Source: Spirosoma linguale DSM 74
GTDB taxonomy: Bacteria > Bacteroidota > Bacteroidia > Cytophagales > Spirosomataceae
Reading direction: 5' to 3'
DNA length: 64,000 bases
Assembly: GCA_000024525.1 (NCBI GenBank)
Contig: CP001769.1
Coordinates: forward strand, 7,845,001 to 7,909,000
Shown here: positions 1 to 7,412 of the stretch, one piece after another
Numbering within the stretch: the stretch's first letter is position 1
Layout of the letters: each line of letters begins with the position of its first letter
Notes under the pieces: model-generated
What the model was told of the DNA's origin: nothing
What the model saw: the letters and a program-made list of their open reading frames with translations, nothing else
The model's database searches: none
Program-made: the position numbers and the translations under genes

Positions 1-1
1 G

Positions 2-2632
2 AACTCAGAGCGGTATGCAGAAGCGGCCGGATTACTGGCAGAGTCGCTTAAATATCCACAATTTATTGCCGCAAACCGGCTGAACGAACTCACAGCCCGG
101 CAGGCCTTTCTACGGGCTTATGCCTTCTTCTGCCAATACCTGGAAAATAAACAGACGTTGGATGAATCGGAGCGAAATAACCGATTCAGAGGGTTAATAA
201 GTGATTTGGAGTCAGCTGCTGGCTTATCGCAGGCACCCGCGTACATCTATAATGTAATCGGTTTGTTCTGGCACGAACTCAATGATAAAGAGAAGGCCGA
301 ACAGTATTATCACAGGGCCCGGGAACTGGCGCCTACCTGGGCTATTCCCATTAATAACTTAGCGGGCCTGATCGAAGATTCCCGACAGCGAATCAATCAA
401 TATGAGCAGGCGAAAGGGTTTTATGTAGCCTTAATGAACATTGTTAGAGAGTACAAAACCCTAAAAGAGTACGACAAAGCCAGGGAGTATCTGCAAAAGG
501 CCTTAAAGAGTGCCGCCAATGATTCAGCAAAAGTGGCCGATATCTATAAGCAGTATGGCTTAATTTATCAGGAAGAGGGAGAAAGCAATTCGGCTAATTA
601 TGATAAAGCCATTGAGTCGTATCAGAAAGCGGCTCAATGGGCTCGCTCGAATCGGTCCATCCGACAAGGGCTCGATCTGGAACTAACCCGCCTGTACCTA
701 CAAATGAAGGCCTATGACAAAGCCGCAGAGACGTTTGATCGTTACATTGAACAGGAAGAACAGATTGTGACTCGCCAGTACAATGAGCTGTATCGCCATT
801 ACCGATCCCTACTAACTGAACAACGCGGGGAGTATTTTTATCGGATAGGTTATTGTTACGAAAAAGGGTATGGCGTCGCCCGGAGTGATGCGGAAGCCCG
901 GCGCTGGTATCAGTTTGCCGCTAATATGAATTTTAACATGGCTGTAGCTAAATTAACCCATCTTTATACAGCGGTAGGTGCAAATGATGCCTTGAAACGT
1001 CTGAGAAAAAATCAGGAAAAAGGATACTTGAGTTGCACTGCATCTTGCCGAAAAACCGATGGCACTTTAGCTACATTTACGGTTTACCTGCATGATTTTG
1101 TGGCTAATTCGAAAAATCCGGTGAGCGAGGAGCAGGATAGGATTCAGCAGGCTTTCGGAGCTAAAATATCTGAGGACGCACTCAGTGCTTTCCTGAAAGT
1201 CTATGAGTTAGCACAGAAACATAATGTTTCATTTCAGGATTTAATGAAGTTCGTAATTAATGAAAATGAAAAGAGTCAGGTAAAAGTTGCTGAAGGTAAA
1301 GCCTTCGAATTTGCGAAAGCAGAGCAGCCGGACAGTGTGATGCGGTACATGAGAAAGGCGGTTTTAGGCCTGGACATCGACCTTTCCAGTGAGGTTAAAT
1401 CGTCGCAAAAATTACTTGATTCATTACGGGCAGGAACCAGCCGGCCAGGGCTGTTTTATTATGCGCTGGGATACCTTTATGAAAACAAAACCAGCGGTCG
1501 GGAATGGGGTGGGAAAGCCGAAAAATGGTATAACTATGCCTTTCAGACAGGTTATGCCCCCGCTTATTTTCCGCTGATGAAGCATTATAAGGCCCTGTCT
1601 ATGACGTCGTTTACTACTTGGCTTACCGATAACTATAACAGGGGAGTAGAAGCCAAACAGGTCAAATGCACACTCGAAAACGGTAAGGAGCAATGGTATC
1701 CGCTGTATCTGGTAGACTTCCCGGCTAATCCATCTAATCCGATTGCCGACGAAGCTAGTCGATTGAAAGACGTATATGGAGCTAAGGTAGCAACCAAGCT
1801 AGCCAGTGCCTTCAAAACCATTTATGAGACAGCCCAGCGCGAAAGGCGTTCGTTTATCGAGCAGTGTCGGCTTAGCCTGAATATAACACCTGAGCGGGAG
1901 AAGAAGGCCAGCTCAGCTGCCGAGCAGCATGCCCGTCGGGGAGATGAGTTATATGAAGAGCGGAAATATGCCGATGCGGTTGGCCCGTACCAACAAGCTG
2001 TGAATGCAGCTACCAGCCCTGCCGACCGGGCCATCTATTACTCCCGGCTAGGCAACGCTTATCTAATGAGCAATCAGGAAGATAAGGCCCTCAATAGTTA
2101 TCGAACCAGTATTGCCCTATCCCCAACGGGACAGGCTTACTACAACATGGGTTATGTGCTCGAATACTTGCGGAAACAAAAGGATGCTATTGCTGCCTAC
2201 CGTAAAGCTGTAGAGCTGGAGTCAACAGTTGCCTTGTACCACCGAGGTTTGGCGAGTGCGTATTCCAGCGCTGGGCAATATGAACTGGCTGCTCAGAGTG
2301 CCAGAGCGACACTGGCTATCGAGCCAACAGACACGCGGGCGATGAACACACTTGGCATATCATTAACCTATCTTAAACGCTATGACGAAGCACTAAAACA
2401 ATTTGCCAGGGCTATCGAACTTAACCCGTCGCAGGAGAGCACGTATCTGTATAACATTGCTTGTAATTATTCACTGCAAAATCGACAGGCTGATGCATTG
2501 TTGTACTTAGAAAAAGCGATCAATCGGGGGTATAAAGATCATGAGGCTATTATGAAAGATCTGGACTTTACGAGTATCCGGCAGAGCGACGGATTTAGAC
2601 GGCTGATGGCACGCTATTTCCCTGGAAAATAA
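2..2632 (+). CDS. TPR/Sel1 repeat protein with two DUF2610-like modules, 5' end outside the window
   Basis: The frame is open from base 2 with no stop, so the gene enters from beyond the left edge. The TTG at 158 is only the first start-like codon and is probably not the true start. Counting from that TTG, the protein is helical repeats: TPRs up to about residue 220, a Sel1-type repeat near 225-265, and a C-terminal TPR array from about 590 to the end. Between them one module of about 80 residues occurs twice (about 285-365 and 505-585). Each copy starts with a Cys-containing strand, then a YLxDFxAN-type segment, NPxxxE, GAK and a SAFxxxYE helix. From memory this resembles DUF2610, a domain found beside TPR or STAND ATPase proteins; that match is inference. 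Such repeats usually bind partner proteins. The N-terminal effector or NTPase part, if any, lies outside the window. It once ended in a terminator now split by an IS element. Confidence 0.8.
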   Translation, partial: NSERYAEAAGLLAESLKYPQFIAANRLNELTARQAFLRAYAFFCQYLENKQTLDESERNNRFRGLISDLESAAGLSQAPAYIYNVIGLFWHELNDKEKAEQYYHRARELAPTWAIPINNLAGLIEDSRQRINQYEQAKGFYVALMNIVREYKTLKEYDKAREYLQKALKSAANDSAKVADIYKQYGLIYQEEGESNSANYDKAIESYQKAAQWARSNRSIRQGLDLELTRLYLQMKAYDKAAETFDRYIEQEEQIVTRQYNELYRHYRSLLTEQRGEYFYRIGYCYEKGYGVARSDAEARRWYQFAANMNFNMAVAKLTHLYTAVGANDALKRLRKNQEKGYLSCTASCRKTDGTLATFTVYLHDFVANSKNPVSEEQDRIQQAFGAKISEDALSAFLKVYELAQKHNVSFQDLMKFVINENEKSQVKVAEGKAFEFAKAEQPDSVMRYMRKAVLGLDIDLSSEVKSSQKLLDSLRAGTSRPGLFYYALGYLYENKTSGREWGGKAEKWYNYAFQTGYAPAYFPLMKHYKALSMTSFTTWLTDNYNRGVEAKQVKCTLENGKEQWYPLYLVDFPANPSNPIADEASRLKDVYGAKVATKLASAFKTIYETAQRERRSFIEQCRLSLNITPEREKKASSAAEQHARRGDELYEERKYADAVGPYQQAVNAATSPADRAIYYSRLGNAYLMSNQEDKALNSYRTSIALSPTGQAYYNMGYVLEYLRKQKDAIAAYRKAVELESTVALYHRGLASAYSSAGQYELAAQSARATLAIEPTDTRAMNTLGISLTYLKRYDEALKQFARAIELNPSQESTYLYNIACNYSLQNRQADALLYLEKAINRGYKDHEAIMKDLDFTSIRQSDGFRRLMARYFPGK

Positions 2633-2690
2633 GGCCTTAATTAGCATCCTAAAAAGGCACCTCACGAATTTAACAGACAGCTATAGTTTC

Positions 2691-2710
2691 ATAACGGGCG
2701 GCTCATAAGC
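2691..2710 (+). terminator. Left half of a terminator split by an IS element, plus target duplication
   Basis: ATAACGGGCGGCT (2691-2703) is followed by CATAAGC (2704-2710), which is repeated on the far side of the IS element. Joining the flanks gives a perfect 13-bp stem with a 4-nt CATA loop and then a run of T, a classic rho-independent terminator for the upstream TPR gene. Confidence 0.85.
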
Positions 2711-2715
2711 TATGT

Positions 2716-2758
2716 ATTCCGGACAAAGTGACCCAGGCGTTTCGGAGCAAACTGACCC
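2716..2758. repeat. IS21 left-end transposase-binding repeats
   Basis: Two 19-bp units (2716-2734 and 2740-2758) lie 24 bp apart and match the complement of the right-end pattern GGGTCA-N7-CCGAAA. Arrays of this kind at IS21 ends are bound by IstA. The 24-bp spacing is a little over two helical turns. Confidence 0.8.
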
Positions 2759-2798
2759 ACCCCGCCTGTGGGTAGGAACCGCTCAAAGTTAGTACACT

Positions 2799-3542
2799 TT
2801 ATTTCTCAGCCGCAAGACTTTGCTTGCGTCGCATCGATTCACCCTTCAACTCCATCCGATGAGCCTTGTGAGTTAGCCGGTCCAGGATGGCATCGGCCAA
2901 GGTAGGATCGTCGATGTATTCGTGCCATTTACTCACCGGCAGTTGCGAGGTGATGATCGTAGCGGCCTTGCCATGCCGGTCCTCCATGATCTGTAACAGG
3001 GCCAATCGGCCATTCTGATCAAGGGGTTGTAAGCCCCAGTCATCCAGAATGAGCAGGTGTTGCCGCTCCAGACGACTCATCTCCCGCTGGTAGGAGCCGT
3101 CGGCTTTAGCCAGTTGCAGTCGCTGTATGAGCCGGATCAGATTGTGATAACCCACCCGATACCCCAGCTGACAGGCCTGATAGCCCAGGGCCGAAGCCAC
3201 GTAACTTTTGCCGCAGCCAGTTGATCCCGTCAGGAAGATATTCTCGGCTCGATCGATGAAGCGGCAGTCGGCCAAACGAAGCACCAGCGTCTTATCCAGG
3301 TTGCGGCCAGGGCCGTAGTGCAACTCTTCCAGCGAGGCCTGATAGCGAAAGCGGGCCGCCCGGATGGCCATCTGGGTGCGTCGGTGTTGACGGTACTCAT
3401 GTTCAGCTTCAGTAAGCTGGGCCAGCAGTTCGTCGGCAGGCGGTTGCTGGTGAAGGGGTAGGCGAAGCAGGGTCTCGAAGGCCTGATACATGCCCACCAG
3501 TTTAAGGTCCCGTAGTCGGTCAAGTGTCGCTTGGTTATTCAT
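2799..3542 (-). CDS. istB: IS21-family ATP-binding protein IstB
   Basis: This is the transposition helper ATPase of the IS21 element, which assembles on target DNA and recruits the IstA transposase. The 247-residue protein has a Walker A motif (GSTGCGKS, near residue 107), a Walker B segment ending in LILDD (near residue 168) and a downstream ITSQ sensor-like stretch, the AAA+ layout of IstB/DnaC-type proteins. The N-terminal part is helical and includes the LKLxGMxxAFE motif typical of IstB. It follows istA by 48 bp and must be co-transcribed with it. No frameshift or missing motif is seen, so it is probably functional. Confidence 0.95.
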   Translation of the reverse strand: MNNQATLDRLRDLKLVGMYQAFETLLRLPLHQQPPADELLAQLTEAEHEYRQHRRTQMAIRAARFRYQASLEELHYGPGRNLDKTLVLRLADCRFIDRAENIFLTGSTGCGKSYVASALGYQACQLGYRVGYHNLIRLIQRLQLAKADGSYQREMSRLERQHLLILDDWGLQPLDQNGRLALLQIMEDRHGKAATIITSQLPVSKWHEYIDDPTLADAILDRLTHKAHRMELKGESMRRKQSLAAEK

Positions 3543-3590
3543 ACTTTTTATTCCCTTTTGTAGTTGGTACGTGTGTTGATTGGCTCGGCT

Positions 3591-5132
3591 TTACTGGTAG
3601 GCTGATGCGCCCCGGATGTTTTCATGGCTGGGTACTGAGCTGACAGGACTGGCATCGGAGAGCGTATCCAGCCCGCGTTCGATGATGGATCGGATGACTT
3701 TGTAGCTCACGCTCTGGTAGCACAACGCCCGTTGGCAGGCCCGCTCCAGACGTTCTCTACCCACTTTCTTTTCCAGACTTAGTACACCCTGGCACGACTT
3801 ATAAGCCTGTTCGGGATGCGCCCGGCTCGTTAGGATGGCTTCGACGGCCTGCCGGGTTTGGGGGCCAATGCGGTCGGCCCGACGGACGAACGTCTCCGGG
3901 CTCCAGTCACTGATCCACTGATGGGCTGGGGGCAAATGCTCTTTGAGTGTCGAGTAATGGTACTGTCCCTGTAATCGCTGGTGAGTCGCAATACGCTGGT
4001 GCTGGCAGTAGACTTCAACGCTTGACGCCGTGTAGATCAGCCGTACCCACTGGCCGATGTAGCGATAGGGTACGCTGTAATAATGCTTGTCTTCTGACAG
4101 CAGTACATGGCCGTTTTTCTGAACCCGGCTCCCCGCATAGTGTTTGATGAGATAAGCCGTGTTGGGCAACCCCATCAAGTGCATTCGCTCCCGCTCCTCG
4201 AACTGCGACTGCCGACTATGGCCCCGGTTCTGAAAGCGCATTTGGTTGTGGGCGTCGAGTAAGGGGCGGATAGCCGCATTGAGATCGTCAAGTCGATGAA
4301 AGACCTCATTGCGCAGGGGAGCGTAGATGCGTCGATAGAGGATGTTGACGGCTCCTTCGACCAGAGCTTTGTCGCGGGGCTTACCGCTCCGGGCCGGCAG
4401 GATCGTCGTTTGATAATGGAGCGCAAAGTCAGCCAGCGTCTCATTGATCTGGGGTTCATAGCGATCCGAGCGAATCACAGCCGCTTTGAGGTTATCGGGC
4501 ACGATGGCCGCTGGTACGCCCCCGAAGTAATGCAGGGCGTTTTGCAGGGCGGTGATGAAGTCCTCCTTGCGCTGAGTAGCCACTACCTGGGCGTAAGTGA
4601 GCTGACTGCAACCCAGCACGGCCACGAAGAACTCGACCGGCCTAACCTCCCCTGTTGTCTGGTCGACCAGCGAGAGCCGCTTGCCCGCAAAGTCGACGAA
4701 GAGTTTGTCGCCCGCTTTGTGCTCAATGTGCATGCTGGTCTGCTGCCGCTGGCTCCAAAGCTGATAATAGTGGCAGAACTGCGTATACTGATAGCCGTTG
4801 GGATGTTCGGCTTTGTAATCCAGCCAAAGACTATACCGGGTAACGCCGGGTCGGGTCAGTTCGCGGTCAATCTGAGCGAATCGTTGTTGAAGAATAGTTA
4901 GGGGGGCGTCGGGTGAGGGCGCAGGCGGACGACTTTGTACCAGCTCATCCAACTGTTGGTCGGAGAGTTGCGGGAGGGAAAGCGTTGCCGGATCGGGAAG
5001 CATGCGCAGGTAGCCCCGGACGGTATTGCGAGCCAGGCCTAGCGAACGGGCAATATCCCGGATAGACTTATGTTGCTGCTGGAGAAGCAGAATCTGACGG
5101 AGTAGGTGCATAGGAAGACGCTGGTTGGCCAT
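3591..5132 (-). CDS. istA: IS21-family transposase IstA
   Basis: This 513-residue DDE transposase has an N-terminal helix-turn-helix (about residues 10-45, with the segment SIRDIARSLGLARNTVRGYL) that should bind the repeats at the element ends. The RNase H-fold catalytic core follows: the first Asp in KLFVDFAG, the second in IVPDNLK and the Glu in DKALVEGAV. A C-terminal beta-rich region ends the protein. Length and motif order match full IS21 transposases. It starts just inside the right end of the element and precedes istB. The overlapping plus-strand open frame at 4296-4901 is a shadow of its codon bias. Confidence 0.95.
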   Translation of the reverse strand: MANQRLPMHLLRQILLLQQQHKSIRDIARSLGLARNTVRGYLRMLPDPATLSLPQLSDQQLDELVQSRPPAPSPDAPLTILQQRFAQIDRELTRPGVTRYSLWLDYKAEHPNGYQYTQFCHYYQLWSQRQQTSMHIEHKAGDKLFVDFAGKRLSLVDQTTGEVRPVEFFVAVLGCSQLTYAQVVATQRKEDFITALQNALHYFGGVPAAIVPDNLKAAVIRSDRYEPQINETLADFALHYQTTILPARSGKPRDKALVEGAVNILYRRIYAPLRNEVFHRLDDLNAAIRPLLDAHNQMRFQNRGHSRQSQFEERERMHLMGLPNTAYLIKHYAGSRVQKNGHVLLSEDKHYYSVPYRYIGQWVRLIYTASSVEVYCQHQRIATHQRLQGQYHYSTLKEHLPPAHQWISDWSPETFVRRADRIGPQTRQAVEAILTSRAHPEQAYKSCQGVLSLEKKVGRERLERACQRALCYQSVSYKVIRSIIERGLDTLSDASPVSSVPSHENIRGASAYQ

Positions 5133-5141
5133 AGGTTCGGA

Positions 5142-5265
5142 GGGTCAATTTGTTCCGAAACTACGGTGATTAGGCGGCTCCTGCTCAGCGGGCGGGGTGG
5201 GTCAGTTTGGCCCGAAATGGGTGGGTCAACTACATCCGAAACAGGTGGGTCAGTTTACTCCGAAA
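5142..5265. repeat. IS21 right-end transposase-binding repeats
   Basis: Four 19-bp units of the form GGGTCA-N7-CCGAAA lie at 5142-5160, 5199-5217, 5223-5241 and 5247-5265. The last three are spaced exactly 24 bp apart. They are expected IstA-binding sites and surround the likely istA promoter, so transposase could repress its own gene. Confidence 0.85.
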
Positions 5266-5271
5266 TACACA

Positions 5272-5294
5272 CATAAGCCGCCCGTTATTTTTTT
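5272..5294 (+). terminator. Right half of the IS-split terminator
   Basis: The second copy of CATAAGC (5272-5278) begins the half-stem AGCCGCCCGTTAT (5276-5288), which is followed by a T run. It is the exact complement of 2691-2703. Separated by 2.5 kb, the two halves can no longer form a useful terminator. Confidence 0.85.
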
Positions 5295-5371
5295 ATCGGT
5301 TTAGTTCTATCCATCATGATAACCTTTATCCGACAGCGCAATCAACGGTCATAACCAAACTATCAAACTCA

Positions 5372-5830
5372 ATGGAAACAACGCGTTTCAGTTTTAAAAC
5401 AGGTTTAGTTGCCGTTATTCTTCTGGCGGGTGTAGTGGTCGGGTGTTCTGGTGATCCTGATGTTTTCAGAGGAAGTACTGCTGAGGCAGAAGGGTTTGCC
5501 AGCCAATATGCTGCTCGGCTGATGAAGAATTACTACCCGAATACGGGCCGGCTACCGGAGTATACACTCAATGACTGGACGTATGACACCAACAGGCAGC
5601 AATACCGTATCGACCTAACGGCCAGCTGGTTGGGCCAAAGCTGCATGCTCTGTTCCGATGAATGTAAGGTTGCTGTTCAGGGCACGCTGACCGTTGATAA
5701 CGATGGCTCCAACCCACGATTTAAAGTCGAAGACATTAATAGCTGTGCACTTGGCCATGACCTGATGGGCCTCTTCATTGGCGGGGTGATCGAGGGAACC
5801 ATTAACAGCCTCGACGATACGTCAAATTAA
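5372..5830 (+). CDS. Small exported lipoprotein of unknown function
   Basis: I do not recognise the family. The reading frame is open further upstream to 5207, but that part lies in the IS end, so the ATG at 5372 is chosen; it gives 152 residues starting METTRFSF. A hydrophobic segment ending in VVVGC, followed by SGDPD, is a lipobox, so the protein should be lipidated on that Cys after export. Asp soon after the Cys fits no simple sorting rule in Bacteroidota. The mature part has a central CMLCSDEC cluster and a further Cys, suggesting disulfides, and ends in a short hydrophobic glycine-rich helix. The IS element now sits directly upstream, so its own promoter may be lost or replaced by IS-derived transcription. 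Confidence 0.75.
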   Translation: METTRFSFKTGLVAVILLAGVVVGCSGDPDVFRGSTAEAEGFASQYAARLMKNYYPNTGRLPEYTLNDWTYDTNRQQYRIDLTASWLGQSCMLCSDECKVAVQGTLTVDNDGSNPRFKVEDINSCALGHDLMGLFIGGVIEGTINSLDDTSN

Positions 5831-5845
5831 CGTTCTGATCATGAA

Positions 5846-5898
5846 ATACTACAGAAATAGCTCCGATGGTTAGTTCATCGGAGCTATTTCTGTAGTAT
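5846..5898. terminator. 23-bp perfect hairpin between convergent genes
   Basis: Arms 5846-5868 and 5876-5898 are exact complements with a 7-nt loop (GTTAGTT). The hairpin lies between the lipoprotein gene and the convergent Ppx-like gene and would end or stabilise both transcripts. There is no clear T tract on either side, so it may act as an mRNA 3' stabiliser more than a classical terminator. Confidence 0.7.
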
Positions 5899-5910
5899 GA
5901 TGATTTAGTT

Positions 5911-7341
5911 TTACTTCATGCTTGCCTGATATTCTCCGTCTTTTTCGGCCTTAAACTCCTCCTCTTTCTTGCGAATGATATAGCCTGAGATCCAGCCAAT
6001 CACGCCGTTTCGGTGGAAGACAAACTCCTTGTTGTCCGGATCATTCTGACGGCACTCCTCCAGAATGCCGCGTAACAGAGTAGCTCCGGCAATTAGCTCA
6101 TCGCGCTTGAAAACTCGCTCCCGTACATTACGCACTTCAGCCTGGGCTTTTTTATACAACTCATCGCTATCGAAGCCCGACAAATCTGGATTGGTGAGGA
6201 CATCGTAATTTTTGATAGCCATCTCCTGCAGTTTTACGACATCTTTATACGAAAACTGTACCATTGGAGAGTTGATTTCACGGGGATATAGATACGTCGT
6301 TAGCGCATAAACAATACCTCCCAACATATAGATGCGTTTCCGGTTTTGAAATTCTGGCTTGCGGCCAATATCACGACTAACAGCCGTTCGAACTTCGTTT
6401 TCATATACCGACTGTGCGGCATCAGTCACAGGTTTACCACTTTCCTGGATGTAGCGCATCATAGCTCCAGTACCCAGATAGTCAGTGTATTCGAATGTAT
6501 TGGCCGAGGTGAAATAACCACCTTTTGTATTCCCGCTACCAATGTCCATAACGGCTGTACTCATCCATTCGCTTTCTGGAATCGTGCCTCGTACGGTCAG
6601 CTCTGCTTCTGTTGCAGCATTGATAAATGAAACGGGATCAGGCCAGGTAGCCCCTAGTCCAGTATGCAGTTGCTGTAAAAAATCGCTGGCTTTCTGCTGT
6701 TTGTCTAATTCCGTTTTCAGGCCACTACTTCCAACAACGAATATCCGATTCGCAGGCAGTTTTCGTCCCTTCTGAAGAGAATCAACCAAATACAAACGAA
6801 CAACTTCTGTCGTTTCTTTAAAGGCAGCAGCCGTTCCGGTGGCGGGGTTTGTATTTTTCGATTCAGAGCGGAGAACTTTAAACTCTGGTCGCCCGTCGGA
6901 CGAAAACTTCAGGGCGATGATAGATAACTTAACCCCTTTTGCGCCTACGTCGATGCCTCCGTAGAGTTCCTGCTCATTTTTAAAACTCCCCAGAATTTGT
7001 TTGATTACTTTGGCGCTCATGCCACCAATACGCCCTGTCTGATACAGATTCAGGGCGCGGTTGAGGTAATAACTAGCCTGCGAAGCATCGTTACGATCTC
7101 GAAATAACAGGCCTAGGTTTTCATAGGCTGCTGCTGTCCAGTACGTATTTTTTGCGGCTTGTGCTCCTTTCAGGCCATCTTCCAGAAATTGCCTGGCCTG
7201 GCTGTACTGTTTCGCTTCGCGGAGCGTATTGCCCAACTTAATAAACCACTGTGCTCGTTCTAAATCGAGTATTTTGGCAGTTTGTGCTATGGCAGCATTG
7301 CCGCAAACTAATAGCAACAGAGAGAAAAGTAATATACGCAT
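5911..7341 (-). CDS. Exported TPR protein with a Ppx/GppA-like (actin-fold) domain
   Basis: The 476-residue protein starts with a signal peptide (MRILLF to AIAQ, cut near residue 19). TPR helices run from about 25 to 105, then an ASKHA-fold domain. Its phosphate-1 motif is IDVGAKGVKLS (near 129), phosphate-2 is MDIGSGNTKGG (near 266) and an adenosine-type MLGGIVYAL lies near 344. This is the layout of exopolyphosphatase/guanosine pentaphosphatase relatives. The substrate is unknown, and export to the periplasm, where ATP is scarce, suggests a polyphosphate-like or other phosphorylated ligand, or a purely structural role. It is the last gene of the long minus-strand operon, 71 bp after the LecA-like gene, and is the second actin-fold protein of that operon after SrfB. 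Confidence 0.75.
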   Translation of the reverse strand: MRILLFSLLLLVCGNAAIAQTAKILDLERAQWFIKLGNTLREAKQYSQARQFLEDGLKGAQAAKNTYWTAAAYENLGLLFRDRNDASQASYYLNRALNLYQTGRIGGMSAKVIKQILGSFKNEQELYGGIDVGAKGVKLSIIALKFSSDGRPEFKVLRSESKNTNPATGTAAAFKETTEVVRLYLVDSLQKGRKLPANRIFVVGSSGLKTELDKQQKASDFLQQLHTGLGATWPDPVSFINAATEAELTVRGTIPESEWMSTAVMDIGSGNTKGGYFTSANTFEYTDYLGTGAMMRYIQESGKPVTDAAQSVYENEVRTAVSRDIGRKPEFQNRKRIYMLGGIVYALTTYLYPREINSPMVQFSYKDVVKLQEMAIKNYDVLTNPDLSGFDSDELYKKAQAEVRNVRERVFKRDELIAGATLLRGILEECRQNDPDNKEFVFHRNGVIGWISGYIIRKKEEEFKAEKDGEYQASMK

Positions 7342-7412
7342 AGGTAAGTACGTGTTTAAGGATAGAATTGGGTAATGTTATTTAACTAGACAATGAATTT
7401 GTGGCATTATTA

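Larger units (their letters stand above)
2711..5271 (-). mobile_element. Complete IS21-family insertion sequence (istA-istB)
   Basis: The 2,561-bp element carries intact istA and istB on the minus strand. The left end reads TATGTATTCCGGACAAAGTG; the complement of the right end begins TGTGTATTTCGGAGTAAACTG without its last base, giving imperfect terminal inverted repeats. It is flanked by a 7-bp direct repeat, CATAAGC, at 2704-2710 and 5272-5278, within the 4-8 bp usual for IS21. Internal end repeats of 19 bp occur twice on the left and four times on the right. Intact genes and an exact duplication suggest a recent insertion. Confidence 0.95.

Noticed and set aside
4296..4901. 201-residue plus-strand open frame inside istA
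   Set aside because: It lies wholly antisense to an intact transposase with all motifs; it is a shadow frame with no recognisable domain.
2713..5269. IS21 ends set by the TGTATT inverted repeat alone
   Set aside because: The 7-bp CATAAGC duplication places the ends two bases further out, at 2711 and 5271.
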